From the NCBI GenBank assembly GCA_019915135.1, contig JAHLMK010000026.1, positions 58,501 through 122,500 on the forward strand: 64,000 nucleotides of DNA. Reading direction: 5' to 3'. Made by a program: the position numbers and the translations under genes. The notes under the pieces are model-generated. The model worked only from the letters and a program-made list of their open reading frames with translations. It did no database searches and was not told where the DNA came from. This document shows positions 56,053 to 64,000 of this stretch, in pieces. Source of the DNA: Strobilurus pachycystidiatus (taxonomy: Eukaryota; Basidiomycota; Agaricomycetes; Agaricales; Physalacriaceae). Position 1 is the stretch's first letter; each line of letters opens with the position of its first letter.

Positions 56053-58412
56053 TCAACTGCGAAGTCCGTGAGGTACGAGAGGCGGGCGTCCAAATACTTG
56101 ATGAAAACACCTAACATAATGATAGGCGACACAATCCTCGGCAACGAGTTGCTCCCCGAGGTCCAGAGTCCCCTCGCCGAGACACTTGGTCGCTGCCCGG
56201 ACCGTGGCTCTGTCCATCTCGGGAACGCCACACCACCTGCGCATCACACGAAATAACTCGCCAAAGGCCCGACGCCGCTCTGGATGGAATTGTGAGCCAA
56301 ATCCCTGGTCATCCATGTCCTTGAAATTGCCGGGGATGAGACTGCTCTCCCAGTAGCTGATGGCACCGAGTACTCGAAGCTGGCGATCCGCGTGAGATGA
56401 GGCGTCGAGGTCATCAAAGCTACGGTCCTCCGTCTCCTCTCCTTCTTCAGCTTCCGACTCCTCAACATCAACGTCCATGGCAGCCTCGGCAAAGCCTTTT
56501 GGTTTCAGTTTGTAGCACTGGCGGTCGAGGGCGAGGAGCTCAAACCGGAAGTTGACTTCGAAGAGTTCCCAGAGGATCTCTTTGGCGATTCGAGGGGGTG
56601 GGACTTGGTATTCCTCTAGTTTGGTGCCGCGCCAATTGACGGAAGAGTGCTTGAGGTTGGAGACATCCACCGTACCCTGATGAGGGATAAGTATGCATAT
56701 GTAAGTTAATAAATTACGCACCTGAAGGCCACCCTTTTCGATGCAGTCAACCAGATCCTTCTTCATCTCTTGATGCTGCACCTTCGAGTACCCTTCTCCC
56801 TCGCTTGGATGGAGCTCGATCCCTAGAATTCGCCTCCAAGCGTTGGCCTTGAGTGGCTCCATGGCGAATGACTGTAGCCGATAGTGGAGGACGTGGCGGA
56901 GGCGGACGTAGGCGGTGAACATGTATCCACGAGTTGTGTCCGACTCAACCCCAGCGATGACATTTGGATCAGGGAGGGCGTAGCCAGCATTGATGCTCGC
57001 GGCAGGAACGAATCGCGGCGTATTGGTCGTATCTGCCTTGACGCGGGTAAGGGCTTTCGTCCAACTCCCAACTGAACGCGGCACCAGTGGCGAATCCACA
57101 TCCACAAACTTGTCGCGTGGCATCTGAGTCGGACCTTTGGGCTTGTTGGTGGTTGGGCGGGCAGGAAGTGGATCTATAATTTGTTAGTCAGGACTGACGT
57201 TGATAACATATGTATATTGAAAGATCTTACAAGGTCTTTGGCTATGGGCCATGGTTCCTGGGGTCTTGCGGCGTGATGGTCCCGACGCGGAAGGTACAGA
57301 AGCAGACGATGGAATGACGGCGGTGACAGCAGAGGATGTGGATGCAGAGGGAGTAATGGCAACGCCTGTCTTGTTGGAGAAGAAATCCGGCGGAGAAGCA
57401 AGTTTTTTGATATAGTGAGCCATTCCACGATAACGCTCCAGAGAGGCGATGCTCCCTTCGAAAATGATAGGGTGGGGAGGCGTGGCGTGGGCGTATGAGA
57501 CAACGAAGTCTTTCGGGCGCATCATCGGCGGATGATTAACCCAGTCGTCGACCCGGACACCCTCTTCAGCACCCATTGGACGGCAGAGCCAGACAGGAAC
57601 ACCAGCCTAGCAGTTAAATCAGTGCTAATCGCAAGCATAAGCAACTAGACACGTACTCGATAGAGATTCTCGGCGACATCCTTCTGGTCGGTCACTGCAC
57701 CGACAACATTCCGCACGCCAACTCGTTTCGCAGTAACGTCGCGGAAAAGGGCTCGCACTTCGAGCAGCCAAGTGATGCGCGCCTCGACTTCGAGAATGAG
57801 ACGCTGAAGCATAGACCATACCATCACTGCCTCGTCAAAGCTTGAAGGTATGTCGAGACGCCCAGCAAGATACTTCATGCGAGGGAAAACATCGTGGAGG
57901 TAGGGGTCGCGGTTGAGCTTGTGAACATCGTCCGTACCCGATAACTTCATGTTCTCCTCGCCAAGATGTTTCCTGACCCGCCGCCAATGGTCCTTCAGGA
58001 TGTCGCAAAACTGGACGTCGATAACGCCAAGGCCGCCCGATGCATCTCCCATCTTAACACCTTCAAAATGTGATGGGGTAGGCAGCCACCAAAGCAGTTG
58101 ATCAGTGTGTTGAAGTTTAGAAGGGTGGCGAATGAGTGCTAGATGAGCGACGGAGTAGTCAAATGGTTGCGGGTGGTAGAGAGGGTCGTCGTGGCCAAAG
58201 TGTCTGTCTGCAAGCATGGATGTGACGTGGTTCTCGCGAGGATAGGGCGGGAGCTCGATGTGGTCGCAATTGGGAGACGTGATGACCATGCGCTCTGCCT
58301 CATCATAGTAGCCGACTTTGCCCTCATATGATTTGAGAGGAGCGTACTTCACGCGCGCTGGACCGACTGCGGGGCGGTTAGGTGAGGTGACACTAGTCGA
58401 GGAGCTAGACAT
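56053..58412 (-). CDS. hAT-associated second gene, intact copy (735 aa), element 2
   Basis: Exons 58412-57657, 57606-57231, 57173-56722 and 56676-56053 splice in frame to 735 aa. Visible parts: DRHFGHDDPLYHPQPFDYSV, QHTDQLLWWLPTPSHFEG, EARITWLLEVRALFRDVTAK, AGVPVWLCRPMGAEEGVRVD, a Ser/Ala-rich linker, RGYMFTAYVRLRHVLHYRLQ, PPRIAKEILWELFEVNFRFE, an acidic insert (EESEAEEGEETED) and a C-terminus ending QVFGRPPLVPHGLRS. No recognised fold or catalytic motif. It is paralogous to the broken gene inside element 1, and both are divergent from a hAT transposase. That makes it a likely element-encoded partner protein rather than a chance neighbour. The start is the Met after an intron-like upstream region; the frame is open to 58,571. 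Confidence 0.75.
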
Positions 58413-58520
58413 AGTGGGTATAGGCCAATATCTAGCGGAAGGATAGTAAGTCCAGTGTTGCACTGGAAGAGACGTGTTTGAATACGCACCAGGAAACAAA
58501 CACTGCGAAGAGTACGCCTC

Positions 58521-58762
58521 CAAATCGTGCGGGGTATTGTCCGGGGAAGGAGGGCAGATGTCTACTAACACAAATTAGATTCATCGTCCACTAATCAACG
58601 ATGGGGAACTCACCACAGAAGAACGATAGAGGTTGTGCCCAAATCGTGCGGGGTATTGTCCGGGAAAGGAGGGCAGATGTCGACTAACACAAATGAGATT
58701 CAGCCCATCGTCCACTAATCAACGATGGGGAACTCACCACAGAAGAACGATAGAGGTTGTGC
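58521..58762. repeat. ~120-bp tandem duplication
   Basis: Copies at 58,521-58,639 and 58,640-58,762 differ by a few bases and a 4-bp insertion. They lie in the region between the two divergent genes of hAT element 2, just upstream of the minus-strand gene's start, and could affect its promoter. Confidence 0.85.
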
Positions 58763-59049
58763 CCGCTTTGAATGCGTCGGGGGGAGGCGGTAAAATGCCT
58801 AGAGTCCGGATGTTAGATTCATAGATTTGTCGGATGGAGCATACGCACTAGAGACGTTGACGCCGCTTGTGTGGGGGCCCGCCGCGCTGTCGACTACGTG
58901 AACTGGCGGAGCGATGGGCATCAGTATGCGCTGCCCAGGACAAATTGACGAGGGGCGTACCTTGATCGTCACTGAAGCCGCACTCCTCGTCACTGATCCC
59001 GATTGGCTAGGCGCCTGGATCCCGATGAGCCGACCAACAACCCTCTCAA

Positions 59050-59572
59050 GAGCGCAGTGTCAGACAATAAGTCTGCACTGGGAATGGACAGAATGGGCAA
59101 TAAGCCAAATTCTGGAGCAGCAGCAAAGATGATTTGCGCTGTAGTGAGGATACACGCTGCTGGTGATGATCCAGCAGCGGGGCGGTGGAGGCAGAAGGAG
59201 CGAAGGCGGGAGGGCGGCAGTGGGCAGTGGGAAACAGGAGTCAAGAGCGTGGGGGATCGTCGCCTTAATTGGCGTGTGTGAACCTGCTGCCGACATCCCG
59301 CGCCACCAGCCACAAACAAATTTGTGGCTGGTGGCGCGGGATCTCGGCACCTTGCTGATGAATTTTCGCAAAGTCCGACTTGGGTTCTTTCCCACCAACC
59401 CCGCCGCCGCCCCGCCTTCGCTCCCTCTGCCACCTCTGCCCCGCTACCGGATTATTTCCGGGAGCGTGTATCCTCACTGCAGCGCAAGTTATATTTGCTG
59501 CTGCTCCAGAATTCGGCTTATTGCCCAGTTCTGTCCATTCCCAGTGCAGACTTATTGTCTGACACTGCGCTC
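59050..59572. repeat. 523-bp foldback (long inverted repeat)
   Basis: The left arm begins GAGCGCAGTGTCAGACAATA and the right arm ends with its exact reverse complement. Similarity continues inward through both arms with scattered mismatches to a near-perfect palindromic centre at ~59,293-59,336 (CGCGCCACCAGCCACAAA / TTTGTGGCTGGTGGCGCG). Transcription would give a long hairpin. No gene inside and no clear target duplication. Confidence 0.9.
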
Positions 59573-60013
59573 GCTCTCTCGGAGTCTCTATCGGATAGGC
59601 TTGCTTGTCTTTGCTGAGTAGGCCGTCTTATTGTGCCTCAGCTTTCTCTCACTGACAGTCCGAACTCCAGTACTTCCAGCGCGTGGACCCCGAGCTCAAC
59701 CATCTGCCGGGACGTTTACGGGAATAGTGGTGCGCTTCTACTTATCCGTTTCCGCCACTTGGCTCAGATTCCTCCAGAGTGTGCCGTAGGGGAGACAGAG
59801 CCACAGGACACGCCGCGCGCCTACCTAGAACAAGACTACGCTTCATAGAATCGGTATGTGGCGCACATATCTCCGCCACCTGCATCACTCAATTTTCCCT
59901 CAGCTCTGCACATTCCTTGACCGCACACTCGTTAACTCATCTGTCTACTATACATTCTGGTACGTTTCCCGCCGTCGCTCTACTAACTATCACTAATGTT
60001 CCCATCTAGAATA

Positions 60014-63000
60014 ATGGCGAAAACTGTACCGCCCACGGAGAAATCTCGCAAGCCGGCAACCAAAACGTCCGCGTCCACTGCATCGGCCTCGTCCAAAGCC
60101 AAAGCCAAGGCTCCATCCGCTGCCGCCGGCGCCGCCGGCGCCGCCGCCCAACCCACCCGCAAGATGGCCGCCAAAAAACATATTCCACGACGTGGCGAGG
60201 CCGATCCTCCCAAAGGTACTGCGCACAAAGTCCGCAAGCGCAAAGCCAAGGTGGGGGGTGACGATGGGATTGAGTCTCAGGAGGAGGAGGAGGAGCCGCC
60301 GAGTAAGCGCGCAAAGACGGCGACGGCGAAGGCGAAGGCCCAGCCGCCCAAGAAGAAGGCTGCAGCAGCTAAGAAGAGAACGCCGAAGGTCTTGACACCA
60401 GAGGAACAGGCGCTGGAGCGTGAGATCGCTGAAGCGCAGGCGGAGTGGGTTGATGAGGAGGTCCCGGAGCCTGTCGGTACGCGTCCGCCCAAAGGGACGC
60501 AGGAATATTATGAGTGGGACCTTCGTAAGTGCTGTCTTGCTCACACTCATTGTCAATGTGCTTATTTTCTCGCAGCAAATCAAATCAAGGGGTGGGGCGC
60601 GGCAGTCTTTGCGCATTATAAGAAGGTTCCGCTCGTCGAGTGGGATGAGAAGAAGGGCAAGTGGTTTCACAAATTCATCTGCAAGATGTACGTTCATCCA
60701 CCCGACTCCTCTCCTTCTCTCATGTTGACGTTCTGCTAGTACTGGTCATCTCACTTCTCGTCCCATTGGTGTCGCCACCACAAGTAACCTCATCACCCAC
60801 CAAAAACCATGCGACTTGAAGCACGCCGTCCAGTCAAAGCAACCAAAACAACTCAAAATCACTCAGAAGGTTCCCCGAAAATTCCGCCGCGGCCTTTTTC
60901 GCGTGAAACTACTATCCTGGCTGACGCGCCGTCACCGCCCCGATGCCATTATCGGCGATGAGGAGCTGGTGGATATCTTCAAATACCTGAACCCCGAGGC
61001 GATCCCCCCTTCCCGCCAGACTATCCGCCGCGACATCCACGACGCTTTTGTCATGACGCGCGTCAAGTTGAAGGCCATCCTCCAGGACTACGAAGGTCGT
61101 TTCAATCCCATCTTTGATTGCTGGACTGCGGGCAACGGCCACGAGTTCCTAGGCGTCCTCGTTTCCTTCATCTACAAAGGAAAGCTCTGGGTTACTTGCC
61201 TTGACATGATCGAGTATGTCTGCTCATTATTTATCTCTCGTTACATTCTTGCTCAAACATCGATAGGATGCTTGTCTCCCACACTGGCGAGAACCTTGCC
61301 AAAGAGGCCTTCCAACTCTTCCAAGACTTCGGGATCGCCGAACGAACTCTTGGTCACACCGGTGATAACGCTTCCAACAACGACACCATGCTTGACCAGC
61401 TATCCACGCTGTACAGTGCGTTCGAGAACAGTATTGCCGGGAAGTGGGATACACAGGTTCGTTGCTTCGGACATATTCTTAATCTCGTCTACCAGGTAAG
61501 CATTCGCGGCTTATTATCTATCTAATTCTCCCTGAGTTTCATAGGCTGTCTGCTCGCAATTCGAACCCTTGAAGAAGAAGAAGGCCAAGCCCGCTGCTGA
61601 CGACGACGACGACAATGATGATGTTGATAATTGGGTGGATGATGAGGAGGGTGATGAGATGGATGACAAGGAGGCGCGCGTCCATGAGGAGTTGACGAAG
61701 CAGGTAGACAAGAATCGGGAAGAGTTAGAGACTCTATGGGCGGAGTCGGCGCGCGCCAATATTGTCGAGCCCACTGAAGCTGAGGCCAAAGAAGGTCGTT
61801 CGGCCATGCAGAAGGTATGTCAGTATCTCGTCGACGTTGACACCTTCTTTACTCAACACTCAGATTATCAAAATTGGTTCGCGCTGTGCCCGAAAGGGCC
61901 CTCTGCAAAAGGCCCTCGCCAATCTCTCTCGTAAACGCATCAAGAAGACTATCAAGATGGTCAAGCGCGTCCCCACACGCTGGAACACAATGCGGAACGT
62001 TGTCAAGCGTGCCATTCGGCTCAAGCCTTGCCTCAAAGCTCTGTGTGCTGCGCCTGAGTGGAACGATGCTCGCAAGAAGTCGCGCCGTCTCCGCCGTTAC
62101 TTTGTTACGGAGGCGGAATGGAATATACTCGACGAGTTGCTCCCAGTCCTCGAGGTGTGTTCATTGAACTGTGTATTGACTTGTTACTCACCATTCCCAG
62201 CTGCTCTATGGTGCCACAATCATGTTCTCCGTCGAGACCTATCCGATGCTTCATCAAGTCATCCCCGCCATGGATATTCTCACCTCTGAGCTCGAGAAGT
62301 TGCTACGGGATCCCAATCTTCCCGCCGTCATCCGGAGGGCAATCCAACGAGGACTCATTGTCCTTGACAAGTACTATGCTCTTACCGACGAGTCATTGAT
62401 GTGGAAAACTGCCATGCGTACGTTCTCTCTCCTCCCTTTTGTTTCTTGCTCATGTTCTGGATAGTCTTACACCCTGCGTACCACCGTGCTTACTTTATCG
62501 AGGAGAAGTGGGAAGGTGAATGGGTCGATACAGCCATTCGCTCGGCCCGTGAAGTCTGGATCAAATATTACAAGCCTCTTATTCACTCTCCCGCCGTCGA
62601 GACCCCTGCTCCGATTACTGAGGTCACTCCCAGCGACCCGTATGCGAAACTCAAGCAGAGGAAGATGCCCAAGCAAGCTGCCTCCACCGATGTCGACCCC
62701 TTCGATGAGTTCATCCATGGCCAGCCGACGCCCGACGACGCCATGGAGTTCTGGACGGAACATGAGGTCTCTCTGAGCGGTGACGTTGTCCTGCCGATTA
62801 ACGCGCTGGCGCGCATGGCGCTTGACTTCCTGGCGGCGTCAGCCACCAGTATCGGAGTGGAGCGGCTTTTCTCGCACAGTGGTCTCGTGGTCGGCAAGCG
62901 TCGTTACAACCTGTCTCCCAACTCCATTCGCGAAAGCACAGTTCTTGGGAACTGGTTGAGCCATGACGGATTGGTCCCCATTGATATCATCGCACGCCAC

Positions 63001-63345
63001 CTCAATCAGAAGAAGTCACGAAAACGCAAGCCTGACACGGCGTCTGAGTGGACGGAAACGGAGTCGGAAGCGGAGCAAGTTGAGGGGGATGAGGAGATAG
63101 AAGTTGTTATTGTGGAGGATGAGGAGGAGGAGGAGGAGGAGGAGGAGGAGCAGGGAGAGGAGCAGGAGCAGCAGCATATGGATGTTGACAATGATGCTCT
63201 GCCTCCTGCAATCGGGAGTGATGCTGAGTCGGGGGATGACTCGGATGAGGAGGAGCCTATGGACATTGATGATGATGAGTACGAAACTGTTACTATACGT
63301 CGCCGCAAAGTTACTACACCATTACCTTCACCGCCATTACCTTAG
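60014..63345 (+). CDS. hAT transposase, eight exons, intact (element 2)
   Basis: Exons 60014-60524, 60576-60687, 60740-61213, 61267-61495, 61545-61814, 61864-62154, 62201-62417 and 62465-63345 splice in frame to 994 aa. N-terminal ~170 residues are Ala/Lys-rich. A BED-like finger follows (KWFHKFICK, TTSNLITHQKPC), though the second Cys of its C-x2-C is not evident. The core has FDCWTAGNGHEF (first Asp), GHTGDNASNNDT (second Asp), CFGHILNLVYQ, an acidic insert, VPTRWNTMRNVVKRAI, LHPAYHRAYFIEEKW, and the dimerisation region with SIGVERLFSHSGLVVGKRRY (Glu). The C-terminal tail is strongly acidic (EEEEEEEEE). All three DDE residues are present and no stop is seen, so it may be active. Homologous to the broken copy at 46,803-49,439 but clearly diverged. 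Confidence 0.92.
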
Positions 63346-63399
63346 TTATATCTTACCTCTATATAATGCTTCCAACCGACTGAATTAAGGGTACTGATT

Positions 63400-63620
63400 C
63401 GTTCTGGTATGGTATATTCGATTATACTCGAGTATTTGCGGATGTAACCGAGTATACTCGACTAACTGCATATTCAATATTCGTGATATTCGTCTCGCAA
63501 TTATATCCTATGAATAAGAGTAAGAGTATATTTCTGAATAACAATTAGGGTGTCTCGAGGGGCAATTATTCGTCTTCGCGATTAAGAATATACTCGAATG
63601 TATAGTCGTGGACAAGTCTA
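63400..63620. repeat. right subterminal array of hAT element 2
   Basis: Repeated TATACTCGA, TATTCG and ACTCGAGTAT-type motifs precede the right inverted repeat. Related motifs lie inside the left end (55,585-55,745) and in the MITE at 44,771. Confidence 0.7.
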
Positions 63621-63757
63621 GGCTGTTTCACCCAGCATCACTGCCAAGGCTTCTTCACAAACCTCCACGCCTGCCTACTCGTTAGCGCGTCACTTCAACG
63701 CTAACGGCGAGGTATGGGTATCACGCTTAAGCGCCATCCATTTTCAGGGCTAGTTCA

Positions 63758-63791
<34 letters not shown>

Positions 63792-64000
63792 ATTCCGACT
63801 TCCATGGCCACCGTCCTGCTGTCTAGATGAACTAACACCTTTTGTGGTGTCTGATGAGCGTGAATTCCGGCACCTTAACCTCGCGTTCGGTTCATCCCGC
63901 ATCGCCAGTTCTGCTTACCAAAAATGGCCCACTAGAAACTCTCAATCGTCGAGCGGTTCAATCAAGAAACGGCTCGGTCTTACATATTTAAAGTTTGAGA
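63621..64000 (-). rRNA. 28S rRNA, partial, cut at its internal side by hAT element 2
   Basis: The reverse complement contains highly conserved 28S/25S sequence: TCTCAAACTTTAAATATGTA, GTGGGCCATTTTTGGTAAGC, GGCGATGCGGGATGAACCGA, AGACACCACAAAAGGTGTTA, AAGTCGGAATCCGCTAAGGA and GAGTAGGCAGGCGTGGAGGT, in the order known from yeast 25S rRNA. It runs off the right edge toward its 5' end. The match stops at GGGTGAAACAGCC (63,621), where the transposon's inverted repeat begins, so the 3' part of the gene is absent here. Confidence 0.95.

Larger units (their letters stand above)
55566..63620 (+). mobile_element. hAT-type transposon 2, 8,055 bp, two intact genes, right end abuts 28S rDNA
   Basis: Left end TAGACTTGACCACGAATATA and right end (reverse complement) TAGACTTGTCCACGACTATA form inverted repeats with two mismatches in 20. 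Both ends are rich in TATTCG / ACTCGAATA-type motifs. It carries a minus-strand gene (56,053-58,412) and a plus-strand hAT transposase (60,014-63,345), the same divergent plan as element 1. No target duplication: the left flank is AGAGAAAC and the right is GGCTGTTT (28S). So either the two ends come from different copies joined by recombination, or a deletion removed one flank. Confidence 0.8.

Noticed and set aside
55558..63628. An 8-bp target duplication for hAT element 2
   Set aside because: AGAGAAAC on the left and GGCTGTTT on the right do not match. Shifting the ends by a few bases does not help.

Overview
This window looks like a repeat-rich segment of a basidiomycete (Agaricomycete-type) nuclear genome. 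The evidence is the many ~50-nt GT-AG introns, the KDZ-type transposases with their CxC2 cysteine cluster, a TET/JBP-like oxygenase beside a KDZ transposase, basidiomycete-style hAT transposases, a LINE with ORF1/ORF2, and part of a fungal 28S rRNA gene at the right edge. Almost every gene belongs to, is carried by, or is broken by a mobile element. All gene models are hand-spliced from the sequence; the reading frame was checked across every junction for the models given with exon coordinates.

Layout. 1-5.3 kb: a divergent pair, a six-exon unknown protein (minus) and a small protein with an RNase H1 N-terminal/viroplasmin-like domain (plus). 6,268-24,681: a tandem duplication of one segment. 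Each unit holds a small basic-region gene, a gag-like gene, an LTR insertion, a short minus-strand gene and a KDZ transposase gene. In unit 1 (6,268-13,595) the LTR insertion is a solo LTR. In unit 2 (13,596-24,681) the same insertion, at the same site with the same CTTTC target duplication, is a complete 4,850-bp LTR retrotransposon. The KDZ gene is cut off at the junction in unit 1 and runs intact to 26,365 in unit 2.

The LTR retrotransposon (16,454-21,303) is read on the minus strand. Its LTR has a TATA box, and its primer-binding site matches 11 nt of its own predicted mRNA start (self-priming). It encodes only a 126-aa protein with one CCHC knuckle. It also carries, in antisense, a three-exon gene for a 450-aa protein.

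28.1-35.4 kb: a second KDZ locus, with a divergent small gene, a TET/JBP-like 2-oxoglutarate oxygenase and a KDZ transposase carrying one premature stop. A solo LTR follows, then a dead LINE (to ~43.1 kb) that is itself split by a 1.8-kb insertion.

46.5-63.6 kb: two hAT-type elements of similar size and mirror-image orientation. Each pairs a hAT transposase with a divergent gene of one shared protein family. The first (46,558-55,175) has a perfect 8-bp target duplication, splits another gene, and contains a nested 699-bp MITE with its own perfect 8-bp duplication. The second (55,566-63,620) has both genes intact and ends exactly where a truncated 28S rRNA gene begins.
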